Shown here: piece by piece, positions 33,167 to 44,257 of the stretch
Numbering within the stretch: the first letter of the stretch is position 1
How the letters are laid out: each line of letters begins with the position of its first letter
NCBI GenBank assembly: GCA_016218045.1
Contig: JACRFB010000024.1
Location: 40,613-104,612, forward strand
Direction: 5' to 3'
From: Ignavibacteriota bacterium
Lineage (GTDB): Bacteria; Bacteroidota; Ignavibacteria; SZUA-365
Length of the DNA: 64,000 nucleotides
Notes under the pieces: model-generated
The model's input: only the letters and a program-made list of their open reading frames with translations
The model's database searches: none
Told to the model about the DNA's origin: nothing
Position numbers and translations under genes: made by a program

Positions 33167-36100
33167 TTACCGCGCGAGCACCATGGAGCCCACACGCATC
33201 TGCGCACCCGCCGTCACGGTGTATCGGTACACACCACTCGGGAGATTGCGCGCGGTAAACGTGAAGGAGTGTGTGCCCGCGGGCAGTGCGCCCGAGTGCA
33301 CCATCGCCACTTCCCTGCCGTTCGCGTCGAACACCGAGATGACAACGTGTTCGTCGGTAGGCAGCGCGAAGGTGATCGCCGTCTGCGGATTAAACGGATT
33401 CGGATAGTTGCCGAACAGTTCGAATCCCGCGATGGAGGTCGAGACACGCACTTCGTTGGAGTACGAGAAACTGCCGTCGCGATCGGTCATGCGCAGGCGG
33501 TACACGTATTCCTTCGCGGCCGGGAGGCGGTCGTCGGTGAATGTGTAATCGCTCGGCGTGTCGACAGAACCGCGGGCGTCCACGAAGCCGATCTCATCCC
33601 AGCCCGCAATGCCGCGGCGCTCGATGTAGTAACGGTACGAGTTGAGTTCGCTCGCCGTCCTCCAGTCGAGGCGCACCGCGTTCGCGAGCAGTCGCGCGCG
33701 GAACGAGACGAGTTCGACAGGAAGCGGATTGGTGTTGTCGCTTATCGTGAAATCGGAGAACGAGGCAAGACCCGCTTCGGTCACGGACTTTACCGTCGTG
33801 TTTACGGTCGATGTCGGATAATGCGTCCACACGCCGCCGTCGCGCTTGGCAAGACGCGCGTTGGCTTCCGTGCCCAACGTGCCCCAGATTGCCGGTGTGT
33901 AGAACAGCGTCATGTCGTACGTGAAGCCCGAACCACCCGTGGCAGTGAAGTTCCAGTACGCGTTGGCATACTGTCCCTGCAGCGGACTCGGAGGATTGAC
34001 GCCCGGATAATACTGGCCTGTGACTGCGCTCGGCAGCGTGCCGCCGGTGCCCCACAGGATTTCGGCGACCTTGCGTCCGCCGAACCAGTAATACGACATC
34101 TGACCCGCAGCGAGACTGCCGGTTTCGATCAGCGACGGCGGCGCGGCCGAAGCCGTGAATTCGTCGGCGCCGATGTCGGTCCCGACACCAAGCGTCGTCG
34201 AACGCACACTCGTGGCGGCGTAATCGTCCGCGATGTTGTTGGATGCGGATCCGGCGATGCCGTTACCGTTCATGTACCACGAGGCGGCGTTGGTGCCGTC
34301 CACGCTCAGATTCGCATTGTTCGGATCCGTGAAGATCGACGAGGGAAGCTGGCTTGTGGTGGCGTAGTACGTGAATGCGCCGCCGGCACTGTCTTTCCAG
34401 GCTGAAAGCGCCTTGCCGGAGTACGGATAGCCCCACGGACCCCAATCACCCACAGTACCGGAATCGGTTGTGACCAGCAGGTTGTAATCCACATTGGTCG
34501 GATTCCAGTTCGTCAGATAGGTCGCGCGTGTGTTGCCGATCGCGTAGTGTTTGCCCGTGCCTCCCGTGCGACCGTTGTAACAGAGGTTGTTGCGGAACGT
34601 GATCGTGCTCTGTGCGCGACGATTAAATGCGTAGGTGTTGGTGGTGTCGGTTCCGGGATTGTTGCCCGTCACGTAGAACGAGTTGTAGTACCACTCGCTC
34701 GTGGTGACCGAATCAACATCCTCGGCGGCCGAGAAGTTCACACGCGCGCCGATCGAATCGCCCACCGCCACCATGTTGTTGCTGTACACAACTGCGCCCG
34801 ACGACTGCGCGTAGATGCCGTAGAGGCGTGCCGTGCGATACTGCAGACCCGCGCCGGTGCTGCTGATGTCCCACACCTTGTTGCGACGAATCTGCGCACC
34901 GGGCGTGGTCGAGACGTAGATGCCGCCCACGACGGTGGCGCTGTCGTTGGCGGACGTGTTCGTCAGATTAAAGACGGTGTTCTGATACACATTCTGACCC
35001 GCCGCCGACGAGGTGACGAGGAAGCCGAGCAGCGAGAAGGTGTTCAGCACGGAATCGGCGGCGGTCGATCCGGTATGCACGATATTGTTCGAGGCCGAGT
35101 TGATGCCGCCCGCGAGGTACAACATGTACACGTTGCCCTTGCGTGTGCTGGTCAGATTGCCGACGGTGTTCGAAGTCACGGTGTTTGTACCGGCGGACGA
35201 TATCGTCATGCCTTGTATCGAACCCTGGAACGAATTGTTCGTGAGTTGCGACACGGTGTTGTTGCTGACCGTTGCGGGCTGCAGCGTGCTCTGGACGTAG
35301 AGGCCGTAGATGCCCGACGAGACGCCGTTGTTTGTGAAACCGGTCACGGTGTTGTTCGTGACCGACACCGTCCCGGTGACACCGACGAGTATTCCATACA
35401 TGGACGAGGCGCCGGTATTGCCGCTCACCGTGTTGTTCGAGATGGTCGCGTTCGCCAGCGTGCCGCTGTGATACATGCCGTACTGTGTGGACGTGTTGTA
35501 GAGGCCCGACACCGAGTTGTTCGAGAGTGTGTTGTTGCCGCCGCTGCTCGAAAAATAAATACCCGCAAGCGTGGTGGCGGCGCCGGTCAGACCGCTCAGG
35601 GTGTTTCCGCTGATTGTCGCACTGTTATTGCCGGCGTAGTAGAGGCCGTATAACGTGCTTCCCGCGGCGACGTGGTTCACGATGTTATCCGTGATCGTCG
35701 CCGTGCCGCCCGGTATGTAGATCGGGTACACGACGTTGTTGCTCTGGATGTATCCCACCGTGTCGTTGTCAACAGTCACCGTGCCGTTGCCGGAGTAGTA
35801 CACGCCGTACGTTGTGCTTGTGGAGGCAAACAACGTGTCGGATCCGGCGGTGTTCGAACCGATGCGGTTGTCGGTGATGTTCAGGTTGCCCGAGGTCGCA
35901 TAGATGTTGTACTGACCAGCGGCGCTTGTTGTCACGTTGCCGATGATGTTGTTGGAGATGGTGTTTGTCGCTCCGAGGGGTCCGGCGAAGTAGATGCCCT
36001 GGAAGGCCGGCGTGGTGGCGTAGGTGGTGGTCATCGCCGCGCCGCCGCGCACCGCGTCGCTGCCGCCGATGCTGTTGTAGCGGAAACTGTGTCCGTCGCC

Positions 36101-39100
36101 CTGGTCGCAGTAAATCGCGTTGAGCTGCGTTGAGCGTGTTTCGGTCTGATAGAACATGTTGCTGTCCACCACCCAGTTCGAACCGGTGCGGGAGGTGGTC
36201 AGATACACGCCGTAGTTGGTGAAGTTGCGGAATTCGTTCTTCGTCACACGGCAGTCGCTGTTCGAAGGCGCGCCCGCGGTCGAATTGCCCGAGTACAACA
36301 TCGTGGCAGGCCGTCCGGAGGTGTACCGCATCCCGGAAAAGAGATTATCCGTGATCACGTTGTTATCGTTGCCGTTCACGGTCGACACGGTCACGATCAT
36401 CACACCGCTCGCGGCGATGGTGTTCGCACCTTCGAAGATGCAGTTCCGGACGACGTTGTTCGATGCGTCGTTGACGAACGCGAAAGACGGATTACCCGTG
36501 ACATTGTTGACAATGCGGAGATACCGTCCGCTGCCCGAGTAACGTCCGTCTATGGTCACACGATCCGCACCGTCGAGACGGATGAGGGAGATGGCAGCCG
36601 CGCCATATATCGTCCGCTCCACAGTGCCGTCGGGAACGATCGTGATGGTGAAGTTGCTGTTGGGCGGATCCTCGGCCCACTGATTCAGGGCGAAGGTGCC
36701 GTCCTCGTTCAGACTGTCGATGATGGTCACGGTGATGTCGCCCGTCACAACCTTGCTGTTGATGTCGGCGAAGAGTCCGCCGGTCTTGGTCAGGGATGTG
36801 TACGTGCCCAGGGGGCCCACCGTCACGTTACCGCTGATGGTCGCCGTCACGATCTTGTAGGAATTGATCGTGCCGCTGAGCGGGAAGCCGGCGCTGCCGA
36901 CATCGACGCTTGAAGGAGCCGCGGCGAACACGCCCGAGAGCATGCCCACGTTCGGTGTCGCGGCATTGTCCTGCGCAACAACGAAATACTGAATCGTGTC
37001 GCCCGACACAACGCCGAGCGGCAGCAGCGAATAGTCAATCGTGAAGCTGAAGGGTGACGTGGTGTTGCTGGCCTCGACATACTTCCAACCCGCGCTGGCG
37101 CTGGTGTTGTCGGTGTACGAGTTCCAGTTCGTCGTGCCGCCCTTCTTGTAATACAGGCGCGGACGTGTGCCGCTCGTGGTGTTGACACCGCTTGCGTCGG
37201 TGATGGTGGCGAAGCTGCTCACCGTGCGTGATGTGGTCGACGCGGAGTTGGTCAGCGGAGTGTACGTGATCGCCGGAGCGACGAGATCGGCCGGCGCGCC
37301 GTCGAATTCATCAGCGCCCATGTCGGGAGCCGTGCCGCCGCCGTTGCTCGTGCCGCCGCCGCCCGGACGCGTCTGGCCGTCGTAGTCCGTTGTCAGACCC
37401 GCGATCGCAACCGCCGAGGACTCGAGAGCATTCGGTGTTGCACCGCTGCCGATGTGAAGGTCGGTCGCCGATGTGAAGCTCGGATCAACATTGAGGGACG
37501 CGGCGTCCTGCAGTGTCGCACCGCGCCAGGCGCTCATGGCCGTGTAATACGTGGTGCTCACCGCCCCGAGGCGCGCCTGCGTGTTCGATGCCACGTAGTA
37601 CCAGTCGTTGTTGTCCATCACGCCGCTGCCGAAGGAATACGAGGCGGGAAGGTAGATGGCTCCGTGGTACAACGTGCCGGTGTTCGACGTCACGTCGGTG
37701 TACACCACGTTGTTGCGGATGGTGGGATTCAGTATCGCGGTGCTGTACACCGAAATTCCGTAGCTGCTGACACTGTTTGCCGAGGCGCCGGTCGGATCGG
37801 CATCACCACTGAGGCGTATGCTGTTGTACACGATACGATCGCCGAAGCCGGCCGCAATGCCGATACCCAGTGCTTGATCCGAGCCCGTGCCGTTTGCCAG
37901 CACGTTGTAGATCATGTTGTTCGCAACGGTGTTCGAGCTTGCGATGCTGCCGTTCACGCCTGCAAGCAGGATGCCGACACCGGAGAAGGTCTTCTCTTCG
38001 GCGATGTCGTGAACCATGTTCCGCGACACGGTGGCGTTTTTCAGATACGTGCTTGTTGCGGTCCACGCGGCGTCACTCGAAAGACTGATGCCCACGAGAT
38101 CGGTGCCGGAGGGTGTGTCGCCGATGCGGTTGCCGATGAAACGCACCTCGTTGCCCGTTACAACAAGATCTTCCTCGTTCGAGGCCAGGATGCCGCACTT
38201 GCCGATCATGTCGACACCGTACGAGGCGGGACCCACGATGTTGTTGGTGATCTTGGTCCCGAAGTTGGGATTCGCCGCGCTGCCGCCGACGGTTGCGATA
38301 CCGTAGCGGACGCGCGTGATGGTGTTGTTCGTGATCACGTTGTAATCGTTGTCGTTGCCCACGGTGGTGGCACTGATGGAACTGCCGCCGTTATAGATGC
38401 CGAAGGTGACGCTGCTGTTGGTGACTGGTGATCCGCCGCCGATGATGGTGAGGTTCATCAGGGTGTCGCGTGTCGCGCCCTGCCCCGCGCCCACGGACGA
38501 AAGCCATACAACGGCGTCGGTGCCCGAGGAATCGGTGTTGCGCAGCGTGAGTGCGTTGCCGCCGCTGTTGAGTCCGTCGATGCGCACACGGTCGGCGCCG
38601 TTGAGTTTCACCAGCGCGCCACCTGCTATCGGGCCGCTGACGGTCCAACTGCCGCCCGAAGGCACCACCGTGATCGAGAAATTCGATGCCGGCGGGAATT
38701 CGTTCCACTGGTTCAGTGAGGCCGAGACAGTCTCGCTGATGTCGCTGATGATTTCAAAACGCACGTCGCCCGCGAGTCCGGCGAGGTTCGCCGCCGCGAA
38801 GGCGTCCGACAACTTGGGATAGGTGCCGCCGGTACCGACGGTGTACGTACCCGCGATCGGACCCGTGATGGTGCGTGTTCCGGCGGGATCGGTCACCGAC
38901 GGAATACGAAGGGTGTCGGCCACGTTCAACGAATCACACCGCGCGTCCACCTGGTTGCCGATGGTGGCGCCGTTCACGATGTCGTAGGTGAGCCAGAAAT
39001 AGTTCGTCCCCACAGCGAGATTCTTCGTAGTGTCTGTCATCGAGAAAGCGGAGCCCGGAACCGCGACAGTGCTGCCGAACTGCGTGGTGGTTGCAAACAC

Positions 39101-42100
39101 CGGCGACGTGCCCGTGTAATACAGCTTGGCGTTCGAGACATCCGCCGCCGATGTGCTGGTGTTGGTGAAGTAGAATCGTTTCGCCTTCATCGGGATCTTG
39201 TTTCCCGCGGTCACCACCTGCACGCCGATGATCTGATTCGGCGTCGTGTTCGGGAACACGGGCAGCGTGGAAAGCTGCGTCGTGGTGCTCGAGATGTAGT
39301 ACATGTTCACTTCGGGCACGCCGTCGAATTCGTCGGCGCCGATGTCGGGCGCGGTGCCGCCGCCGTTGGAGGTGCCGCCGCCGCCCGGACGCGTCTGGCC
39401 GTCGTAGTCGGTTGTCACTGCAGCGATGGCCGTCCCTCCGGACTCGAGCGATGTGCGCGACGTGCCGCTGGACACGTGAAGATCAGTGGCCGATGTAAAC
39501 ATCGGATTGACCTCGACGGAATTCGAGTCGCGTGTCGCCGCCGTGCGCCATGTTGCCATGGTGGTGTAATACGTGCCGGCGATGGAACCCGTGCGGCCCT
39601 GCGTGTTTGTCAGCGGGTAGTACCAGTTGTTGTAATCGAGTCCGCCCGTGCCCCAGGGATGCGCGGACGGAATATAGATGGGCGAGTGGTAGATCGTCGT
39701 TGTGTTGCAGGTCAGATCCACGGCCACGTTGTTGTTCTTGATCGTCAGGTTCGTGGCCGATGTGGTGTTCACGAAGATGCCGTGTGCGCTCATCGTGGTC
39801 GTACCCGTGCCGGTCGGATCGAGATCACCGACCATCGAGATGCTGTTGTACACGATATAATCGCCGTTGCCGGACCCGATGCCGATGCCGAGCGCGCGGT
39901 CAGGCGATGTGCCGTTCGCGAACACGTTCGAGATCATGTTGTTCGCGATGATGTTGCTTGTCAGATTCGTCCCATCCACACCGGCGACAACGATGCCCAC
40001 GGCCGAGAGGGAATTTTTCTGATCGATGATGTCGTGGATATTGTTGCGCAGAACCTTTGCGTCGCGCACGTACACCGTTGTGGGTGTCCAGGCCGCGTCG
40101 GTTGCGAGTGAGATACCGGCACGATCCGTACCGGACGGAACATCGCCGATCAGGCCGCCGACATAACGGATCTCATTGTCCGTTATGGTTGCCGCCGAAT
40201 CATTTGCAATCACGATGCCGCCCTTGCCGATCTGGTCCTCGCCCCAGGCCGCCGGACCGATGATATTGCCGGTGATCGTGGTATTGTTGTTCACGTTCGG
40301 GGCCGCGGCGCCGTAGGTGTACACACCGTAGCGCAGGCGTTTGAAGGTGTTGCCGCTGATCACGTTGTTGTCGTTGTCGGCGCCCGTGCTGCCCGTTGTC
40401 ACGGAGGTGCCGGCGAGAAGCACGCCGAAGGTATTGGTGCTGCCTACGTTCTGCCGCAGCGCGCCGATGATCGAACAGTTCTTCACCGTGTCGCTTGACG
40501 CGCCGAGAGAGTTGCCGTTGCTCGAGAACCACACGACCGCGGTGGTCTTTGTTGTGTCGTTCACCTGCAGCGTCAGACTGTTGCCGCCGCTGTTGATACC
40601 GTCGATACAGATACGGTCCGCATCAAAGAGCCGGATCAGCGCCGCGCCGTTGAACACGGCCGGAGTGGTGTTGTTGCTCGCGACGGTAACATTGCCCACG
40701 GGCACCACACGCACGCCGTACTGCGCCGTGGAGGGATCGACCGCCAGCGCGTTGAGTGTGGCCATGGTATCTTCCACCGTGTTGCCCACCACACGCACAA
40801 TAACATCACCGGTAATCACCGAGGAATTGATAAAATCGAACGCCGTCTTCAGTTTCGCGAGGCGACCGCCAACACCGACAGAAATCGTATCCTGCACGGA
40901 TCCGGCGATGAAGTATTTGTTCAGCGTACCGCCGATCGGGAAGGCCGGAGCGGTAAGCGCGACACTGGACGGGGTGGACGCAAAGCTCCCGCTGTTGATG
41001 CCGACGTTGGGTGTACCGGCATTATCCTGTGCTACCACGAAGTAATACACCGTATCACCGAGAGCAAGCGCCGTCGGCAGTTTCGAATAGTCGATAGTAA
41101 ACGAGTAGGGATTCGATGTCGACGCTGTTTCAACCCACTTCCATCCATTCGTGGCACTGGTGTTATCGTTCCATTCGTTGTACAGCGAACCCTTCTTGTA
41201 ATACACGCGTGGATTCGTTCCACTGGTCGTGTTGACACCGCTGGCATCGGAGATTGTCACATTCTGGAAACTGCGTGTTCCGGCAAGCGGACCGTTGCCA
41301 AGCGTCGTGTACGAAATGCTCGGACCAATAAGATCTAGAACGGTGAAGTCCCCTTCATCCGCACCAACATCCGGAGCGGAGCCGAGACCGGTGTAGGAAC
41401 CGGATCCAAAACGCGCGTCATTGTCGTAATCCACAAGGTACCCGGTCACCGACGTGCCGCCGCTTTCACACTGCGTCGGTGTGCTGGTGTCGAGATGCAG
41501 ATCATACGGAGTTGCGCCTGTGTTCAGGAAAGGCGGCAGTTCTCGGAACGACGAGGCATCACGCGTGCTCACGCGTGTCTTGTATGCCGCCATGGTCTGA
41601 TCGGAATTGGTTCCGTCGTAGAAGATCAGATAATTCGCGGCGGGTGTTGCACCTCCGTAGAAACAGTTGTTGTTCGAACCGGACGCGTACGAGGTAAGCG
41701 TCGTGCTGGTCCGGCGATACGCCACGGTGAATCCACCTGTCGGGCCCGCTGTGGAGTTGTTGGCAAAAATGTTGTTGCGCATCTCCACCGTCGGTGTGGT
41801 GTTGATGTACACCGCACTGCTGCCGAATGTTGTTGCGGACGAACTGACCGCGTCGAGATACACCGTGTTGTAGTACAGATTCGCGGCGGTTCCTCCGTAG
41901 ATCCAGATGCCACTGACGGCTGTCGCGCTTGTCGATGTTGTGGCCTGCAGATCGGAGATGAAGTTGTTGCTCACATTGGAGGCGCTGGTGCTGAGATAGA
42001 TGCCGTTGACCGTCGCGCTCGACCCTGTTGTCGTCAGATCATGGATCCTATTTCGAAAGACGTTGTGCACAGTGCCATAGCCGCTGGCGTAACCATACAC

Positions 42101-43693
42101 TGTGCCGCCGGACGTAAGCCCGTAAATCTGATTCACGGATGTGTTCTTCGTGCCAGTGGACGTTGTGATGCTCATTCCGTACAACGTGCCCGAACCATTG
42201 TGTGTCAGGTTGTACACGGTGTTATTGGTGTACGTTTCCGTCAGGGGAGCACCACCGTTGTAGTAGCCATACATGGTGCCCGTCTGTCCCGATGCACAGG
42301 TGAGGTCATGAATGGAGTTATCATAAAACTCGACGAGCGCGGTTGACGCCTGGATGCCGTACATCGCGCCGGTACCCGAGGCCCCGGTCTTGCTCTGCGA
42401 GTACACGTTGTTCGAGTAGATCCTGAGGGTGTCGGTGTTGGCCATAGCGGCGCTGTTGTGTATGCCATGCATGACGCCGGTACCCGGCAGCGTGTTGCTG
42501 TAGATGTTGTTCTGGTAGATGAACACCTTTTTCGCCGTGGCGGTCTGCTCGATACCTTTAAAGGCACCACTGGTTGCGGTCGGATATGTACATCCCGTCA
42601 CCGTATTCCCGTAGATACGGACAAGGTTCAATGCGGCCGTGCTGCCCGCACCGTTCGAAATACCGGTGAGTTGCGACGTTGTAGCGCTGCCGGTAAGCGT
42701 GATGGTGTTGTTGTAGATGTCGACACTTGCGCTTGCGGCGGTGCTGGTCAGTATACCGGTGGTTGTGGTGGTTGAACCCGCACCATTGGTAATACTGTTG
42801 TTCGCAACGTGCATGGAGTCCTGATAAATCGTATAGATGCCGTAACAGGCATTGAAGGACGCGAATCCGTAATTGCTCAGGGTGTTCCCACCGTCCTTTC
42901 CGATCTCAATAAAGTGGTCAAAGAGATGGTACGGTGTGGTGCCGTGTGCATACCCTCGCACGTAAATCGGCACCTGGCAATGTGAGATCGTGTTGTTGTA
43001 GATCTTGATCGCCTCGCTGCGACCCGTCACCGCGGTGACCGTGATTCCGCCCACTGCCGTGTCGCTCGTTAAGGACGACCACGCCGGAAGCATGTTTGAT
43101 ACATAGATGCCGATGGAGCGGTCACTCGTGCGCGAGAGGCGGACATTACAATTCCGAATTGTCACATACTGGCAGGCGTTTGTGACGCTGGCCTTCAGCA
43201 GCAGATATCCGAATTCGTATCGCGTGGCGAAGGTGGTAAAGGACACCGTATCATCGGCCAGATCGATACCGTCGATGGTGAGGTAATCCGTTCCGACAAT
43301 TCGGAAGATGGCGTCCTGCATATTGCCGAAAGGCCCGGGGATTTTCGAACCGCCCGTTGCGGGAACAATGATAGGATTGCTGCCCGACGCGCCCTTCTGG
43401 AACACGATGGGATTTGCGCTCGTGCCCGTTGCGGTGAGTGCGGGAAGGGTTTCCGTGAAGGTGATACCCGGCGCGACGTTGAAGGTGACACCTCCCGCTC
43501 CGACGCCGTTGGTGTTCAGGTCGTTGATCGCGGCGCTGAACGTCGTGTAGTTATTAACGCCGCTGCCTCCCGGATCGATGGTCTTCGTTCCGCTGAGCTG
43601 CGCGAACGAATCCGGTGCGAGGCAGAACAGAGCGAGGATCAATACGAACGCCGGCCGGAGCGCCGCACGCTGGAATCCATAGCGCAGAGTCAT
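33167..43693 (-). CDS. Giant secreted parallel beta-helix protein with T9SS tail (paralogue 1)
   Basis: 3508 residues. The ATG at 43691-43693 has AGGTGA upstream. Signal peptide: F-V-L-I-L-A-L-F-C-L-A-P-D-S-F-A-Q. Four long blocks of parallel beta-helix repeats (strings such as I-x-N-N-T-I-S and G-I-Y-x-S) are separated by junctions ending in PDIGADEF or DVGADEGDF. One stretch near the middle ends with T-N-Y-F-W-L-T-Y-D, the pattern of the BNR-associated N-terminal domain. The end has a fibronectin-like module (P-L-P-V-E-L-V-S-F), then the type A sorting domain with NYPNPFNPQT. It should cross the outer membrane by T9SS and sit on the surface or be released; adhesion or polysaccharide contact is a guess. 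No catalytic motif was recognised. Confidence 0.88.
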   Translation of the reverse strand: MTLRYGFQRAALRPAFVLILALFCLAPDSFAQLSGTKTIDPGGSGVNNYTTFSAAINDLNTNGVGAGGVTFNVAPGITFTETLPALTATGTSANPIVFQKGASGSNPIIVPATGGSKIPGPFGNMQDAIFRIVGTDYLTIDGIDLADDTVSFTTFATRYEFGYLLLKASVTNACQYVTIRNCNVRLSRTSDRSIGIYVSNMLPAWSSLTSDTAVGGITVTAVTGRSEAIKIYNNTISHCQVPIYVRGYAHGTTPYHLFDHFIEIGKDGGNTLSNYGFASFNACYGIYTIYQDSMHVANNSITNGAGSTTTTTGILTSTAASASVDIYNNTITLTGSATTSQLTGISNGAGSTAALNLVRIYGNTVTGCTYPTATSGAFKGIEQTATAKKVFIYQNNIYSNTLPGTGVMHGIHNSAAMANTDTLRIYSNNVYSQSKTGASGTGAMYGIQASTALVEFYDNSIHDLTCASGQTGTMYGYYNGGAPLTETYTNNTVYNLTHNGSGTLYGMSITTSTGTKNTSVNQIYGLTSGGTVYGYASGYGTVHNVFRNRIHDLTTTGSSATVNGIYLSTSASNVSNNFISDLQATTSTSATAVSGIWIYGGTAANLYYNTVYLDAVSSSATTFGSSAVYINTTPTVEMRNNIFANNSTAGPTGGFTVAYRRTSTTLTSYASGSNNNCFYGGATPAANYLIFYDGTNSDQTMAAYKTRVSTRDASSFRELPPFLNTGATPYDLHLDTSTPTQCESGGTSVTGYLVDYDNDARFGSGSYTGLGSAPDVGADEGDFTVLDLIGPSISYTTLGNGPLAGTRSFQNVTISDASGVNTTSGTNPRVYYKKGSLYNEWNDNTSATNGWKWVETASTSNPYSFTIDYSKLPTALALGDTVYYFVVAQDNAGTPNVGINSGSFASTPSSVALTAPAFPIGGTLNKYFIAGSVQDTISVGVGGRLAKLKTAFDFINSSVITGDVIVRVVGNTVEDTMATLNALAVDPSTAQYGVRVVPVGNVTVASNNTTPAVFNGAALIRLFDADRICIDGINSGGNSLTLQVNDTTKTTAVVWFSSNGNSLGASSDTVKNCSIIGALRQNVGSTNTFGVLLAGTSVTTGSTGADNDNNVISGNTFKRLRYGVYTYGAAAPNVNNNTTITGNIIGPAAWGEDQIGKGGIVIANDSAATITDNEIRYVGGLIGDVPSGTDRAGISLATDAAWTPTTVYVRDAKVLRNNIHDIIDQKNSLSAVGIVVAGVDGTNLTSNIIANNMISNVFANGTSPDRALGIGIGSGNGDYIVYNSISMVGDLDPTGTGTTTMSAHGIFVNTTSATNLTIKNNNVAVDLTCNTTTIYHSPIYIPSAHPWGTGGLDYNNWYYPLTNTQGRTGSIAGTYYTTMATWRTAATRDSNSVEVNPMFTSATDLHVSSGTSRTSLESGGTAIAAVTTDYDGQTRPGGGGTSNGGGTAPDIGADEFDGVPEVNMYYISSTTTQLSTLPVFPNTTPNQIIGVQVVTAGNKIPMKAKRFYFTNTSTSAADVSNAKLYYTGTSPVFATTTQFGSTVAVPGSAFSMTDTTKNLAVGTNYFWLTYDIVNGATIGNQVDARCDSLNVADTLRIPSVTDPAGTRTITGPIAGTYTVGTGGTYPKLSDAFAAANLAGLAGDVRFEIISDISETVSASLNQWNEFPPASNFSITVVPSGGSWTVSGPIAGGALVKLNGADRVRIDGLNSGGNALTLRNTDSSGTDAVVWLSSVGAGQGATRDTLMNLTIIGGGSPVTNSSVTFGIYNGGSSISATTVGNDNDYNVITNNTITRVRYGIATVGGSAANPNFGTKITNNIVGPASYGVDMIGKCGILASNEEDLVVTGNEVRFIGNRIGDTPSGTDLVGISLSSDAAWTATSTYLKNATVSRNMVHDIAEEKTFSGVGILLAGVNGSIASSNTVANNMIYNVLANGTGSDQALGIGIAAGFGDRIVYNSIRLSGDADPTGASANSVSSYGISVYSTAILNPTIRNNVVYTDVTSNTGTLYHGAIYLPASYSFGSGVMDNNDWYYVASNTQARLGAVSTTYYTAMSAWRGATLQDAASLNVDPSFTSATDLHIGSGATPNALESSAVAIAGLTTDYDGQTRPGGGGTSNGGGTAPDMGADEFDGAPADLVAPAITYTPLTNSASTTSRTVSSFATITDASGVNTTSGTRPRLYYKKGGTTNWNSYTDNTSASAGWKYVEASNTTSPFSFTIDYSLLPLGVVSGDTIQYFVVAQDNAATPNVGMLSGVFAAAPSSVDVGSAGFPLSGTINSYKIVTATISGNVTVGPLGTYTSLTKTGGLFADINSKVVTGDITVTIIDSLNEDGTFALNQWAEDPPNSNFTITIVPDGTVERTIYGAAAISLIRLDGADRVTIDGRYSGSGRYLRIVNNVTGNPSFAFVNDASNNVVRNCIFEGANTIAASGVMIVTVSTVNGNDNNVITDNLFSGMRYTSGRPATMLYSGNSTAGAPSNSDCRVTKNEFRNFTNYGVYLTTSRTGSNWVVDSNMFYQTETRSTQLNAIYCDQGDGHSFRYNSIGGSDAVRGGAAMTTTYATTPAFQGIYFAGPLGATNTISNNIIGNVTTSAAGQYNIYATSGNLNITDNRIGSNTAGSDTLFASTSTTYGVYYSGNGTVTVDNDTVGYIQSNNVVYPIYIPGGTATITDNIVNHVAAGSTLYGLYYAGNNSATISGNTLSGLTGAATTLAGIYFSSSGGNNTLSNNSVSGLYNTSTQYGMYHSGTLANATISNNTVSGNTGASSMYGILVGVTGTVSVTNNTVTGFTNNGVSSGIYGLYVQSTLQPATVSNNTVSQLTNNSFQGSIQGMTISSAGTNTVTSNTVGNLTSTRKGNVYMLYLAGGINSASNNIVHTGSTAADSVLNTFSLLGFLVTSSAAGQNVYQNTVFNLTNTSANDSATVVGGIYVSTTPGAQIRRNKVWDISSTGAGLQYRTARLYGIYAQSSGAVVYSNNMVAVGDSIGARVNFSAAEDVDSVTTSEWYYNSFYVTGNNPGTDTTNTYAFNRRAQSTITFRNNLCYNGRTGGTGKHYAIGNTRATYLTNWNPTNVDYNLLVTTDSGTVGDWGPWGYPYSGKALSAWKDSAGGAFTYYATTSQLPSSIFTDPNNANLSVDGTNAASWYMNGNGIAGSASNNIADDYAATSVRSTTLGVGTDIGADEFTASAAPPSLIETGSLAAGQMSYYWFGGRKVAEILWGTGGTLPSAVTGQYYPGVNPPSPLQGQYANAYWNFTATGGSGFTYDMTLFYTPAIWGTLGTEANARLAKRDGGVWTHYPTSTVNTTVKSVTEAGLASFSDFTISDNTNPLPVELVSFRARLLANAVRLDWRTASELNSYRYYIERRGIAGWDEIGFVDARGSVDTPSDYTFTDDRLPAAKEYVYRLRMTDRDGSFSYSNEVRVSTSIAGFELFGNYPNPFNPQTAITFALPTDEHVVISVFDANGREVAMVHSGALPAGTHSFTFTARNLPSGVYRYTVTAGAQMRVGSMVLAR

Positions 43694-43872
43694 GGGATCA
43701 CCTATGAATGAAGGATAAGAGAGTAGGCACAAGAGGGCCCGCCGGTATGTGTCGGACCACCGGTCGGGAGTATGCAGACGCGACCTGCAAACGAGGAATC
43801 ATTCCAGAAGGGGCAGGAATCTCGACAGAATATTAGGGGGACGCTCGAATCGAGCGAGGAATTGAATGTCTT

Positions 43873-43901
43873 ATAGTACGGAAGATCGGTTTCAAGGTCA
43901 A
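43873..43901 (-). promoter_or_regulatory. possible sigma-70-type promoter of giant gene 1
   Basis: Read on the minus strand: TTGACC, 17 bases, TACTAT, about 180 bases upstream of the start codon. It agrees with TTGACA-17-TATAAT at 9 of 12 positions. FCB-group housekeeping promoters often differ from this pattern, so the call is tentative. Confidence 0.35.
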
Positions 43902-43922
43902 GTGACTCCCCTGCCACCATGA

Positions 43923-43986
43923 CCCCCGGGTCGGATACCCCCCGGGCCGGATACCCCTCGGGCCGGACGTCCCCCTGACCGGACGT
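43923..43986. repeat. 16-bp tandem repeat, 4 units, just upstream of the giant gene 1 promoter
   Basis: Four consecutive 16-bp units, the first CCCCCGGGTCGGATAC and the last CCCCCTGACCGGACGT. Each contains CCGGA or CGGA near its end. The array ends 22 bases from the possible -35 box. Confidence 0.85.
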
Positions 43987-44057
43987 CGCCCGCAGCAACG
44001 ATTTCCTCGGAGAATTCCAGATTGGAGAGAATCGAGCGCGGTGGGCGGAGAGCGCGC

Positions 44058-44232
44058 GGACGGCCGGGACGGCCGTCCATGGATGTGCAAACGCCGCCAT
44101 AGCGCGCGGACGGCCGGGACGGCCGTCCGTGGAGGGAGGGGACGCGGCGTGTGCAGCGCGCGGACGGCCGGGACGGCCGTCCGTGGATGTGCGAATGCGC
44201 GAGCAATGCGCGGACGGCCGGGACGGCCGTCC
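44058..44232. repeat. left palindrome cluster: four GGACGGCC-N5-GGCCGTCC hairpins
   Basis: Four copies at 44058-44078, 44108-44128, 44162-44182 and 44212-44232, with spacings of 50, 54 and 50 bp. Each is GGACGGCC, loop GGGAC, GGCCGTCC, inside a wider GCGCGGACGG...CCGTCCGTGG frame. The linkers themselves recur (ATGTGCAAACGCCGCCATAG; ATGTGCGAATGCGCGAGCAA), so this is not a CRISPR array. Confidence 0.9.
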
Positions 44233-44257
44233 GTGGAGTTTGAAAGCCGCGCGGAGC